Assembly: GCA_965261945.1 (NCBI GenBank)
Contig: CBDHEF010000002.1
Span: 1,426,001 to 1,490,000 of the forward strand
Direction: 5' to 3'
DNA length: 64,000 nt
Source: VXOI01 sp965261945
GTDB lineage: Bacteria; Chloroflexota; Dehalococcoidia; Lucifugimonadales; UBA3495
This document shows, piece by piece, positions 8,668-17,989 of the stretch. How positions within the stretch are numbered: position 1 is the stretch's first letter; each line of letters starts with the position of its first letter. Below the pieces are notes generated by a model, which saw nothing but the letters and a program-made list of their open reading frames with translations, did not search any database and was not told the origin of the DNA. The position numbers were made by a program, and so were the translations under genes.

Positions 8668-10127
8668 TTGCCATCGCCATACGCTACCTTGCCGGTTGGT
8701 CAATGGCCACCGACTCCGCCGACCGGAGCCGCCCCGAGTGGCCACCCCATCCGGACCGCATCTTCATGGCACTGGCCGACGCCCATTTCGAGACCGGCGG
8801 CGACGATGCGGAAATGGAAGCTCTGCTCTGGCTGGAACGGGAGGGCGCTCCGAGTATCCACGCCAGCGAAGCCACGCAACGAGAGGCGGTGACCACCTAC
8901 GTTCCGGTCAATGACTCCGCTCCCCTCAGCCGCAGAGCGGGCAGGACGCCTTCGGTGAAGCAGGTTCGCGCCGGGCTGCAACTTCTCCCGGAAAACCGCT
9001 CCCGGCAGGCCCGGCAGTTTCCGGTGGCCATTCCCCGAGACCCCACGGTGTACCTGGCCTGGGCGGACGACCCCTCGCCAGAGGTGCGGAGGGGCATGGA
9101 ATCCCTGTGCAGCAAGGTCATTCGGGTGGGCCACTCGGCCTCCTTGGTGCAGGTCTGGGTGGAGGACGCCCCACCCCCGCCCAACCTGATTCCGGCTGAG
9201 GGGGTTGCTCAGCGCCCGCTGCGGGTATCCGGCCCTGGCCGGTTGGAGCACCTGACGGCCCAATACCAAAACAACCGCCGACCCGAGCGATCACGATGGG
9301 TCGCCTACGCCCAGGTGCATCCGGAGATCCCGTCGGCGGCGCCCCACGGCGTCTTTCACGACCGCCTGCTGGCGCTGCGCCGGATGGAGGGCAGCAGGTT
9401 GGGGCTGGAGAGCACGTTGATGCTCGCCGAGAAATTGCGAAGCGCGGTGGTCAAGCACTGTCCCGAACCGGTTCCGGAGTGGGTCAGCGGCCACACCCCC
9501 GATGGGCGGCCTTCCCAGAATCCCCATCTCGCCTTTCTGCCCCTGCCCTTCGTCGGCAGTCAACACGCCGACGGCCACCTGCTGGGCTTCGCCCTCGCTG
9601 TACCGAGGCATATTGAGCAGGCCGAAGTGGGCCGGTGTCTCAACCCGGTCCTGGGCTTCGAGCAGGACGGCTCCCAGCGCCAGGTACATGTCTACGATGG
9701 AGCCAACTTCGACTGGCGTCTGGAAATGGAAGAAGGGCGCTCGCCACCGGCCGCCCTGCAGTCGCGGACATGGACCAGCCCCGCCCGTAGATGGGCCACG
9801 GTTACTCCCATCGTCTTCGACCGCCATCCCAAGGGCCGTGACCGGGAGGGCCAGGCAGTCCGGATGGTGGAGGAAGCCTGCGAGAGGATTGGCCTGCCCC
9901 GACCTCTGGACGTGATGCTCAGCCAGGTAAGCCTGCATCTGGGCGTTCCCCACAGCCGATCATTCCCCGGCATACGCCGCAAGCCGGACAACGGACGGTT
10001 GCAGCATCTGCATGCGGTGGTGACCTTCGCCGAACCCGTGGCCGGTCCGGTCATCCTGGGGGCCGGCCGTTACCGGGGCTATGGGATGTGTCGGCCATTC
10101 CGGTGGGAAGGAGGCGACGAGGAATGA
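8664..10127 (+). CDS. csb2: Type I-G Cas5-Cas6 fusion protein Csb2
   Basis: A 487-residue protein of the Csb2/GSU0054 family, a RAMP in which the Cas5-like 5'-handle-binding part and a Cas6-like crRNA-processing part are joined. This explains why no separate cas6 or cas5 is present. It starts with a RAMP strand (AIAIRYLAGWSMATD) and carries PPHPDRIFMALADAH near the N-terminus, HLAFLPLPFVGSQHADGHLLG near residue 290 and a C-terminal AGRYRGYGMCRPF glycine-rich segment. The GTG start overlaps the csb1 stop, and the end overlaps cas3 by ATGA. Complete. Confidence 0.92.
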   Translation: MIAIAIRYLAGWSMATDSADRSRPEWPPHPDRIFMALADAHFETGGDDAEMEALLWLEREGAPSIHASEATQREAVTTYVPVNDSAPLSRRAGRTPSVKQVRAGLQLLPENRSRQARQFPVAIPRDPTVYLAWADDPSPEVRRGMESLCSKVIRVGHSASLVQVWVEDAPPPPNLIPAEGVAQRPLRVSGPGRLEHLTAQYQNNRRPERSRWVAYAQVHPEIPSAAPHGVFHDRLLALRRMEGSRLGLESTLMLAEKLRSAVVKHCPEPVPEWVSGHTPDGRPSQNPHLAFLPLPFVGSQHADGHLLGFALAVPRHIEQAEVGRCLNPVLGFEQDGSQRQVHVYDGANFDWRLEMEEGRSPPAALQSRTWTSPARRWATVTPIVFDRHPKGRDREGQAVRMVEEACERIGLPRPLDVMLSQVSLHLGVPHSRSFPGIRRKPDNGRLQHLHAVVTFAEPVAGPVILGAGRYRGYGMCRPFRWEGGDEE

Positions 10128-13100
10128 GCGGGGTGACTCCAGAGCAGTTCGGCGAATTCTTCCAGGCCCTCTACGGCTACGGCCCATTCCCCTGGCAGGA
10201 CCGGCTGGCCCGACGGGCAGCGGAGGCCCAGGGGGACGACGCTCCCTGGCCGGAGGCGCTGGCGCTGCCGACGGCAGCCGGCAAGACCGCCTGCATCGAC
10301 ATGGCGATCTTCGCCCTGGCCTGCCAGGCTGACCGTTCTCCAGCAGAACGGACCGCTCCCCGCCGCATATTCTTCGTGGTGGACCGCCGCGTGATAGTCG
10401 ATGAGACCTTCGAGCGAGCCAAAGGGCTGGCGCGTCAATTGCAACAGGCCCAGGACGGCATACTACAGGAGGTGGCTGGCCGGCTGCGATTGCTGTCGGG
10501 GGGCGACGGCGAGGACGAACCGCCCCTGGCCTGCTTTCAACTTCGCGGCGGGATGTACCGCGACGACGCCTGGGCGAGGTCGCCCCTCCAGCCCACCGTG
10601 ATTGTCACCACGGTCGACCAGTTCGCCTCCCGGCTGCTGTTCCGCGGCTACGGGTCCAGCGCAGGCATGCGGCCCGTTCACGCCGGGCTTGCCGCCAACG
10701 ACGCACTGGTGTTCCTGGACGAAGCCCACTGTGCCAATCCCTTCCGCCAAACGGTGTCCGCGGTGCAGCGGTATCGCAGTTGGGCTGCGCATCCGGGCAG
10801 CGCCGGCTCCGTTCCCTTCCACCTGACACTGGTGTCGGCCACCCCTCCTCCGGGCATCAGGGATACCTTCACCGCCGGGACCGAAGACCACAGCCACCCG
10901 GTCCTGGGCCGGCGCATCAGGGCAGCCAAGCCAGCCAGGCTGGTGGTTGCCGTAGACGCAAGGGGAGGTGACGCCCTGGAAAGGCTGGCCGGGCGGATCG
11001 CGGAGGAAGCTCTAAAGCTGGTGGATGATAAGCGCCGGGCCATCGGGATAATGGTCAACCGGGTTGCCACGGCGCGCCTGATCCATAAGTGCTTGGCCGA
11101 TGGCGGACGGGACGCCATCCTGCTCACCGGACGGATGAGGTCACTCGACCGTGACGATACCGTCGGGCGCCTCAAATCCCTGAAGACAGGCGCCCGGCAG
11201 ATGGAGACGTCGTCCTCCGCTGAGGGCCAGACTACAGAGCCGGGGCATGGACAGCCACGCTTCGTTGTCGCCACCCAGTGCCTGGAGGTGGGGGCGGACC
11301 TGGACTTCGACGGCTTGGTTACCGAGTGCGCCAGCCTCGACGCCCTGCGACAACGCTTCGGACGCCTGAACCGGGGTGGGCGGGACGACATCGAAGCACG
11401 GGCAACAATCGTCGTTCGGGCCGACCAGACCGATCCCAAGAGCAGAACGGGCGACGATCCAATTTACGGCACGGCCTTGGCGGAGACCTGGCAGTGGCTC
11501 AACGAGAGAACCCATAACGACGAGGTGGACTTCGGCTATGGGGCCATGGACAAGCTCCTTCCCGAAGACCCGGGGGAGCTGGACAGGTTGCGGCAGCGGG
11601 CGGCGGACGCGCCGGTGATGCTCCCGGCCCATGTGGACGCCTGGGTGCAGACCTCGCCGTCGCCCACGCCCGATCCGGAAGTATCCCTGTTTCTGCACGG
11701 TCCCCACCGCGGCGCGCCGGAGGCGCAGGTGTGCTGGCGGGCCGACCTGCAGGCGGATATGAACGAAGGCCGGCAGGTGGAGATCGTGAGCCTCTGCCCG
11801 CCCGTCTCTTCGGAGTGCATCTCGACGCCCATTCATATCCTTCGACGCTGGATGGAAGAAGCCGGAACCAGTGACAGCCCCGACGACAGCGACCTGGAAG
11901 GGAACCCGACCCCCGCCCAAGGAGTTCCTAGGGACGACCGTCAAATGCGGCACAGGGTCCTGTGCTGGCGCGGCCCGGAGGAAAGCTTTCTGATTGCCGG
12001 TCAGGCGGAACTCCGGGACCTGCACCCCGGCGATACCGTGGTAATTCCTGCGGAGCAGGGGGGCTGGGAGGTCTTCGGGCACATACCACCCGGCCCCGAT
12101 GACGGTGATCCGATCATCGACCTGGGAGACCGGGCCCATCTTCAAGCCAAGGCCAGACCACTCCTGCGTATCCACTCCCGAACGGTGGCAAAATGGCCGG
12201 AAGTCCCGGCGCGAGCATTCTTCGAAAAAGCTGCCGGGAGCCGGGTGTCCTCCGAGGATTGGGAGGAACTGGAATCGGAAATACCGGCCGCTCTCGAAAG
12301 GCTGGCTTCGGAAATTGACGCCGCGCCCCAATGGAAGTGGCTGAAGGACGCATCCCACGCCCTGGCCGGGGAATACGAGAGACGCCGCCGTCCCAGGGTA
12401 ACGCCTTATCCCGGTGACGAAGCTGATGGCAGCGGCGGCGTGGGCTTCGTGCTGCAGGGATCCCGCCGGGTAAGAGAGTACCTGGCCTCTGCCTCAACCC
12501 CCACCAGCGAGGACGATTCCTACTCAGCCACGGTGCGGGTGCCCTTGGAAGATCACCTGCATGGCGTGGAAGAGTGGGCCAGGCGCTTCGGAACGGGTGT
12601 CGGCCTGCCGGATTCTCTGACCGCGGATTTGGCCTTGGCGGCCCGTTTGCACGACGTGGGCAAATCAGACCCCAGGTTCCAGGCCCTGCTGCATGGCGGC
12701 AACCCGTGGGCGGCCCAGGCTGCCGGCATGCTTCTCGCAAAATCGGGCGCCCTCCCCACCGGCCGAGGGGAGGGACGGCGCGCCCGCCGGGAGAGCGGCT
12801 ATCCTGTGGCCGGCCGCCACGAGCTCCTGTCGGTGCGGCTGATTGAGAGCGCGCCCGGTCTGCTGGAGTCGGCCCATGACCCGGAACTGGTGCTTCATCT
12901 GGTGGCCAGCCACCACGGGTTCTGCCGGCCCTTTGCCCCGGTGGTGCGGGACGATGAACCGGTACCAGTGGAACACGCGACTCTTGGCCATCGTATGTCA
13001 GCAGGCAGCGCCACCGGGCTGGAACGGGTGGACAGCGGTGTTACGGAACGCTTCTGGCGGCTGGTCCGCCGGTACGGATGGTGGGGCCTCGCTTGGCTGG

Positions 13101-13183
13101 AAGCGCTGATGCGCCTGGCCGACCACCGCTGCAGCGAGGACGAGCAGAAAGCCCGCGAGGAGCAGTGGAGGGAGGGAGAATGA
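10124..13183 (+). CDS. cas3: CRISPR-associated helicase/nuclease Cas3, HD domain at the C-terminus
   Basis: A 1,019-residue Cas3 that unwinds and degrades DNA bound by Cascade. Walker A (LPTAAGKT) is at about residues 48-55, the DEAH box (FLDEAHCANPF) at about 198, motif III (LVSATPP) at about 240, and the motif VI region (ASLDALRQRFGRLNRGGR) at about 405. The HD nuclease comes last, with LHDVGKSD at about 842, RHELLS at about 900 and ASHHG at about 930. Helicase-first, HD-last order is the known arrangement of type I-G Cas3. It starts in an ATGA overlap with csb2 and ends in another with the next gene. Confidence 0.95.
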   Translation: MSGVTPEQFGEFFQALYGYGPFPWQDRLARRAAEAQGDDAPWPEALALPTAAGKTACIDMAIFALACQADRSPAERTAPRRIFFVVDRRVIVDETFERAKGLARQLQQAQDGILQEVAGRLRLLSGGDGEDEPPLACFQLRGGMYRDDAWARSPLQPTVIVTTVDQFASRLLFRGYGSSAGMRPVHAGLAANDALVFLDEAHCANPFRQTVSAVQRYRSWAAHPGSAGSVPFHLTLVSATPPPGIRDTFTAGTEDHSHPVLGRRIRAAKPARLVVAVDARGGDALERLAGRIAEEALKLVDDKRRAIGIMVNRVATARLIHKCLADGGRDAILLTGRMRSLDRDDTVGRLKSLKTGARQMETSSSAEGQTTEPGHGQPRFVVATQCLEVGADLDFDGLVTECASLDALRQRFGRLNRGGRDDIEARATIVVRADQTDPKSRTGDDPIYGTALAETWQWLNERTHNDEVDFGYGAMDKLLPEDPGELDRLRQRAADAPVMLPAHVDAWVQTSPSPTPDPEVSLFLHGPHRGAPEAQVCWRADLQADMNEGRQVEIVSLCPPVSSECISTPIHILRRWMEEAGTSDSPDDSDLEGNPTPAQGVPRDDRQMRHRVLCWRGPEESFLIAGQAELRDLHPGDTVVIPAEQGGWEVFGHIPPGPDDGDPIIDLGDRAHLQAKARPLLRIHSRTVAKWPEVPARAFFEKAAGSRVSSEDWEELESEIPAALERLASEIDAAPQWKWLKDASHALAGEYERRRRPRVTPYPGDEADGSGGVGFVLQGSRRVREYLASASTPTSEDDSYSATVRVPLEDHLHGVEEWARRFGTGVGLPDSLTADLALAARLHDVGKSDPRFQALLHGGNPWAAQAAGMLLAKSGALPTGRGEGRRARRESGYPVAGRHELLSVRLIESAPGLLESAHDPELVLHLVASHHGFCRPFAPVVRDDEPVPVEHATLGHRMSAGSATGLERVDSGVTERFWRLVRRYGWWGLAWLEALMRLADHRCSEDEQKAREEQWREGE

Positions 13184-14124
13184 CCGGACATGAACAATTT
13201 AACGACGGCCTGCTTATGGCAGGACTGGACGGCGCCAACCCGCTGGCCTTCCTGTCGGCCCTGGGGACGCTGCGAGGTCTCACGCTGGCGTGGCCGGAAC
13301 GCCGGGTCTGCCTCTCCTGGACGCTGCGGGATACCTGGCGTCCGCGGCTGGACACCGGCGGCAGCCCACCCAGTGAAGAAGAGACGCTGGACGGGCTGGA
13401 GCGCTTTATGGAGCTGCGGCCAGGGCATGACGCACTGGAAATAGGAGACAACCTCCCACTCCCCGCGGAGGCGTTTCGCGGCCACGCCCTGAGTGCAGCG
13501 GAAGCTGCGTCCGCTGCCCCTGATTCACGGGCTGAGGCGGACTTCATCGCAGCCTTCGGCTGCGACGCCGTTCAGTCCGCCGGCCGGAAGGGGCAGATTC
13601 AGGAAACGGCCTTGCGAACTCTCGGAGCCGGGCAGACGCAGTTCCTCAAGCCCATGCGCGAACTTGCGGAGAAAACCACCCGGGAGCACCTCCGGCGATG
13701 TCTGTTCGCTCCGTGGAACCGGGAGGATTCCCGGCTGTCGTTGCGCTGGGACCCGGAAGACGACCGCCGCTATGCCCACAGGTGGCGCGACCCGACGGCG
13801 TCGGGAGAGGAACCCAAAACCGAGTGGGGGGCCAACCGCCTGGCCTTTGAGGCCCTTCCCCTCTTCCCGGTAATGCCAGTGGGCAACACGGCCATCACCA
13901 CCGGGTTCTCCGGAAATCGCAGCCGCGATACCTTCTGGACCTGGCCCGTCTGGGAACCCGGCGCAGATCTGGATACAGTCCGCTCCCTGCTGGCGCTGAG
14001 GGGCTTGCAGGAAGCCGCCCCCGACCGGCGTCAACTGGCCGCCATGGGTGTACGGGAAGTGTTCAGGTCCCAGCGCATAAACAACGGCCGGTATCGCAAC
14101 TTCACCCCCTCCACCCCGGTATAA
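13180..14124 (+). CDS. csb3: Type I-G Cas8-like subunit (Csb3/GSU0052 family)
   Basis: A 314-residue protein of the small large-subunit type found in type I-G loci (Cas8u2/GSU0052), thought to recognise the PAM and help load target DNA. Family hallmarks are the N-terminal ANPLAFLSALGTLRGL and the C-terminal stretch GVREVFRSQRINNGRYRNFT. ATG at 13180 overlaps the cas3 stop (ATGA) and fits the N-terminal motif; a longer start upstream would lie inside cas3. Fifty-seven bases separate it from cas4-cas1. Confidence 0.83.
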   Translation: MTGHEQFNDGLLMAGLDGANPLAFLSALGTLRGLTLAWPERRVCLSWTLRDTWRPRLDTGGSPPSEEETLDGLERFMELRPGHDALEIGDNLPLPAEAFRGHALSAAEAASAAPDSRAEADFIAAFGCDAVQSAGRKGQIQETALRTLGAGQTQFLKPMRELAEKTTREHLRRCLFAPWNREDSRLSLRWDPEDDRRYAHRWRDPTASGEEPKTEWGANRLAFEALPLFPVMPVGNTAITTGFSGNRSRDTFWTWPVWEPGADLDTVRSLLALRGLQEAAPDRRQLAAMGVREVFRSQRINNGRYRNFTPSTPV

Positions 14125-14181
14125 CCCAGGTAAATCGGTTCACAATCCAAAACAGCCGGGTCAGGCAGAGCGAGGCGTGTA

Positions 14182-15936
14182 ATGGCGACTGAAGGGATCG
14201 AGACAGCGCAAGGGCCCGCCAACCAGGAAAGAGACCAATTCACCGGCATAGCACCGGAACTGGTTCCCGCCCGGATGCTCAACGAGTACGCCTACTGCCC
14301 CCGCCTGGCCTACCTGGAATGGGTGCAGGGCGAATTCGCCGACAGTGTCGACACCGTCGAGGGCAGATTCCAGCACCGGAGGGTGGACCGCCCTTCAGGC
14401 AAGCTGCCCTCGCGGTCCGGCAGCGACGGGGCGGATATGGGTGAGGAGGACGGCGATTCCCCGGAGACCATACACGCCCGCTCCGTGCTGCTCTCCGACG
14501 ATGCCCTGGGCGCCATCGCCCGTATCGACCTCATCGAGGGTCAGGGCAACGTGGTTACCCCCGTGGACTACAAGCACGGCACGGCTCCCGACGTCCCGGA
14601 AGGGGCCTGGGAGCCGGAACGGGTCCAGGTCTGCATCCAGGGCCTGCTGCTCCGCGCCAACGGCTACGCCTGCACCCAGGGAATGCTCTACTTCGTGGAG
14701 TCCCGCCAGCGGGTGGCGGTCCCCTTCGACGATGCCCTCGTATCGCGCACGCTGGACCTGCTGTCCGGCATTCGCGCCATGGCCGCCTCCGGGCGGATTC
14801 CCGAACCCCTGGTGGACAGCCCCAAGTGCCCCAGGTGTTCCCTGGCGGGCATCTGCCTCCCCGACGAGGTGAACTTCCTCTCACCGGACGGCCCGTCCAT
14901 AAGGCCGGAGGACGTTCGCCGGATGTCCCCTGCCAGGGATGACTCCGTCCCAGTCTATGTCCAGACCCAGGGCGCGGTCGTCGGCAAGTCCGGCGGGCAG
15001 TTGGAGGTGAAGCAGAAGGGGGAAGTGCTACAGAAGGTCCGCCTGATGGAAATCTCCCACCTGGCCCTCTTCGGCAACGTTCAGGTCACCGCCCAGGCCG
15101 TGCAGGAGCTGTGCGACCGGGACATCCCCATCTGCTATTTCAGCTACGGGGGATGGTTCCGGGGCATCACCAACGGCATGGGCCACAAGAACGTGGAACT
15201 GCGCTGCCGGCAGTACCTGGGAGCGATGACCCCGGATACTGCCCTGTCCATCTCCCGCCGGATGGTGTTCGGCAAGATAAAGAACTCCCGCACCATGCTG
15301 CGCCGCAATCACCGGAAACTGCCGCCGTCCATTCTGCCGGAACTCAACCGCCTGGCGGACCGGGCCCTCACGGCCCCGTCCCTGGAGACTCTGCTGGGCA
15401 TCGAGGGAGCTGCCGCCCGCACCTATTTCTCGGAGTTTCGCGGCATGATCAAGAACGAATCCCTGGACTTCGACTTCCGGGGCAGAAACCGGCGTCCCCC
15501 CAGGGACCCGGTGAACGCCGTCCTCTCCTTCCTCTACGCCATGCTGACCAAACAGGCGACCATCACGGCGCTCACGGTGGGCTTCGACCCGTACCTGGGC
15601 TTCTATCACCAGCCCAGGTACGGCAGGCCGGCCCTGGCCCTGGACCTGGTTGAAGAGTTCCGTCCCCTGATTGCCGATTCCGTCTGCCTGACTCTCATCA
15701 ACAACGGGGAACTGGGACCGGAGCACTTCATCACCCGGGGAGGCGCAACGGCTCTCACCCAGAACGGCCGCCGCAGGGTTATCGAGGCCTATGAGCGCCG
15801 GATGGACACCCTAGTCACTCACCCCCTGTTCGGCTATCAGGTCAGCTATCGCCGCGTGCTGGAAATGCAGGCTCGCCTGCTGTCCCGACACCTGCTCGGC
15901 GAACTGCCGGCCTACCCGGCATTCAGGACGAGGTAA
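14182..15936 (+). CDS. cas4-cas1: Cas4-Cas1 fusion protein (spacer acquisition)
   Basis: A 584-residue fusion, normal for type I-G. The N-terminal Cas4 part (about 30-235) has the iron-sulfur cysteines C39 (YCPRLAY) and C216, C219, C225 (CPRCSLAGIC) and the nuclease stretch PVDYKHGTAPDVPE followed by RVQVCIQGLLL. It trims prespacers at the PAM. The C-terminal Cas1 integrase (about 255-584) has the conserved PVNAVLSFLYAML and the metal ligands H476 (FYHQPRYG) and D488 (ALDLVEEFRP). ATG at 14182 follows GAGGCG. It ends two bases before cas2. Confidence 0.95.
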   Translation: MATEGIETAQGPANQERDQFTGIAPELVPARMLNEYAYCPRLAYLEWVQGEFADSVDTVEGRFQHRRVDRPSGKLPSRSGSDGADMGEEDGDSPETIHARSVLLSDDALGAIARIDLIEGQGNVVTPVDYKHGTAPDVPEGAWEPERVQVCIQGLLLRANGYACTQGMLYFVESRQRVAVPFDDALVSRTLDLLSGIRAMAASGRIPEPLVDSPKCPRCSLAGICLPDEVNFLSPDGPSIRPEDVRRMSPARDDSVPVYVQTQGAVVGKSGGQLEVKQKGEVLQKVRLMEISHLALFGNVQVTAQAVQELCDRDIPICYFSYGGWFRGITNGMGHKNVELRCRQYLGAMTPDTALSISRRMVFGKIKNSRTMLRRNHRKLPPSILPELNRLADRALTAPSLETLLGIEGAAARTYFSEFRGMIKNESLDFDFRGRNRRPPRDPVNAVLSFLYAMLTKQATITALTVGFDPYLGFYHQPRYGRPALALDLVEEFRPLIADSVCLTLINNGELGPEHFITRGGATALTQNGRRRVIEAYERRMDTLVTHPLFGYQVSYRRVLEMQARLLSRHLLGELPAYPAFRTR

Positions 15937-15938
15937 CC

Positions 15939-16229
15939 ATGCGCAACCGCTTTCTCGTGTGCTACGACGTCTCGGATTCCAAGCGGCTGGCCCGCACATA
16001 CAGGAAGATGAACGGATTTGGCGACCCAGCCCAATACTCCGTGTTCATCTGCGACCTCTCTCCCAAGGAAAGGGTGCTGCTGGAAGAGGCCCTCACGGAA
16101 GTTCTCAATCTGAAGGAGGACCGGGCCCTGATTGTCGACCTGGGTCCCTCGGAGGGCAGGGGCACCAAGAGCCTTACCACCCTGGGAAAGGCGCGGGATT
16201 TGCCCCGCCGGGCGGCGGTGATAGTATGA
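15939..16229 (+). CDS. cas2: Cas2, partner of Cas1
   Basis: A 96-residue protein with the ferredoxin-like fold of Cas2, the scaffold of the Cas1-Cas2 spacer integrase. The conserved Asp is in FLVCYDVSD (residue 10), and QYSVFICDLSPKE marks the second strand. Last gene of the operon, 195 bases before the first repeat. Length and start are normal. Confidence 0.93.
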   Translation: MRNRFLVCYDVSDSKRLARTYRKMNGFGDPAQYSVFICDLSPKERVLLEEALTEVLNLKEDRALIVDLGPSEGRGTKSLTTLGKARDLPRRAAVIV

Positions 16230-16423
16230 TGAGGCGCAGGCACACGCCGCTCTGCGAGAGGTGGGATGGTGAAGCGGCCAAGCTGGACCGCTCGCAGCTT
16301 CCCAGCTATAACACTGAGGAACGGAGTCGAGCCACCTTGGGCAGCCATCTGGATTACTAATCGTTTCTTGTGCAAATCCGCACTTTTACATTAAGATACG
16401 ACGGAAGAGATTCGCAAATAGCT
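16230..16423 (+). promoter_or_regulatory. CRISPR leader
   Basis: The 194 bases between cas2 and the first repeat, AT-rich in the last 80. Leader-side placement follows from repeat 1 being perfect and repeat 11 degenerate, and from the repeat ending ATTGAAGC, which resembles the 8-base 5' handle of crRNAs. No clear -35/-10 pair was found. Confidence 0.6.
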
Positions 16424-17190
16424 ATCTCCATCGCCGAAAGGCGGTGGCCCCATTGAAGCGGATAAGTACCCACCCAGTCGGTGGGGCAAGAGGGCGGATC
16501 TCCATCGCCGAAAGGCGGTGGCCCCATTGAAGCGAGGCATTCCCCTCGGGCACCGATAGCATCACCACAGATCTCCATCGCCGAAAGGCGGTGGCCCCAT
16601 TGAAGCGAGGTTCACCATAAGCAGCCGTTGCACAGGGGCGGCAGCATCTCCATCGCCGAAAGGCGGTGGCCCCATTGAAGCGCATCGGAAACTACTCCAC
16701 TACAGCAGAGTCCACCACGATCTCCATCGCCGAAAGGCGGTGGCCCCATTGAAGCATGACTATCTGAATCAATGCGAACTCTATCTGGGTGATCTCCATC
16801 GCCGAAAGGCGGTGGCCCCATTGAAGCGCGAGGGCCGCGCCAACACCGCTCGGGGTGCCGCCCAATCTCCATCGCCGAAAGGCGGTGGCCCCATTGAAGC
16901 GATGTTCCAGTAGAACCTACCAGGGTATACGCCCCAGATCTCCATCGCCGAAAGGCGGTGGCCCCATTGAAGCTGGGCGACCGAGAAGCACCTCGTGTCG
17001 TGGATTGGCTATCTCCATCGCCGAAAGGCGGTGGCCCCATTGAAGCTGCGAAGGTGGTCATACATTCTCCTGACTGAATAATATCTCCATCGCCGAAAGG
17101 CGGTGGCCCCATTGAAGCGGCAGCTACCTAGGGTGGACGCTCTACGGGCGCAACATCTCCATCGCCGAAAGGCAGTGGCTCCATTTCATC
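16424..17190 (+). CRISPR. CRISPR array, 11 repeats, 10 spacers
   Basis: Repeat length is 36. Each repeat begins ATCTCCATCGCCGAAAGGCG and ends GTGGCCCCATTGAAGC. Repeat starts: 16424, 16498, 16571, 16646, 16720, 16792, 16865, 16938, 17011, 17083, 17155. Spacers are 36-39 bases. The first ten repeats are identical; the last (17155-17190) has several changes, mostly in its 3' third, as usual at the trailer end. The repeat can form a 7-bp stem (CATCGCC/GGCGGTG) closed by a GAAA tetraloop. Transcription is inferred to run rightward. I found no spacer matching elsewhere in the window by eye. Confidence 0.97.
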
Positions 17191-17272
17191 TTTCGCTGGC
17201 CCCCGGTCCTGGCATGGTGGCGTGATGCTGCGTCGGCCACAGTTCTGGCTATGCTCAGATTCGTCCCTTTAT

Positions 17273-17837
17273 GACAGAGTTGCCCGGGCGAAAGGCCCGG
17301 ATCTGAGGGCGGTGTAGAGCACAGTGCGCAGCCGGTCCACGATTTCGTCCGTAGCTTTTCCGGTGAGGCAACGTGAACGGCAAGACTAATTGTCGTCAAA
17401 TTACTCCTCTTCTGTAGTTTGTCGATTTTTCTCGACCACCTTCGCAATTTTCTCGTTTACAAGTTCTCCATTATCGGGTTCGCGTGGAACATTCACTCCC
17501 CCGCCGCTTGGTACCGCAGCCGCACTGTCCGCCCCACATAGCCAATATGTTCATCCTCCCGACGTTGGGACGTTTGATAGGCGCAACGTTCAAACGTCTA
17601 CACCGCGCATTCTGCGAGTGATCTAGTCACTGGTTCATAGCGTCCAAATTTCCCGCCACCTCGAACCAGCAATATCTCAGGTCGTAGGCTACGTCGGGGC
17701 ACCAAGACGTTTTAACGTCATAATGTAGAGACGTTAAAACGTCCCTACGTTATGACGTTCGAGTCTAGGAATCCGTCAGTCGCTCAACCTGGAGCCCCTG
17801 GGCTAGAAGATAATCTATAACCGCCGCATCAATGATG
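17273..17837. repeat. Duplicated par-flank segment, copy 1
   Basis: About 565 bases that recur, diverged but collinear, at 19240-19833. Both copies hold, in the same order, a small conserved ORF on the minus strand (ending NRQ..EEE), AACGTT-type motifs, a pair of 14-bp palindromes, and the C-terminal codons of the parB-like gene. Copy 1 keeps only the last ~30 codons of that gene. Confidence 0.8.
17706..17743. promoter_or_regulatory. Paired palindromes GACGTTTTAACGTC / GACGTTAAAACGTC
   Basis: Two 14-bp arms (17706-17719 and 17730-17743) that are exact inverted copies of one another. In the second duplicate (19702-19739) both arms changed together to GACGTATTAACGTC and GACGTTAATACGTC. The compensated change supports a real hairpin, or a symmetric site bound by a DNA-binding protein such as a partition protein. 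Confidence 0.6.
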
Positions 17838-17848
17838 GTCGAGGTGGT
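17765..17848 (-). pseudogene. Fragment of parB-like gene (C-terminal end)
   Basis: Reads TTSTIIDAAVIDYLLAQGLQ then VERLTDS and stop, nearly the same as the end of the full gene at 19761-20135 (SDIIDAAVIDYLQAQGLQ, VEGLTDS). Everything before it has been replaced by sequence leading to the HEPN module. It is evidence of an old tandem duplication of the partition locus. Confidence 0.75.
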
Positions 17849-17989
17849 TTGCCCAATTTGCACAGAAATGGCTGTCTCCAGATCACGCGACCGGTTGCCG
17901 GTGGACCCGGCCTCCGGCGGTGCCTACGCTACTCCTCTGCTGTGCGGGCCATTACCGTAACTGTGATGTCCCCTCATGGCGGCTCTGGA

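Noticed and set aside
16422..17112. Open frames across the CRISPR array on the minus strand
   Set aside because: They are repeats of one translated unit (MGPPPFGDGD-like) produced by the CRISPR repeat itself.
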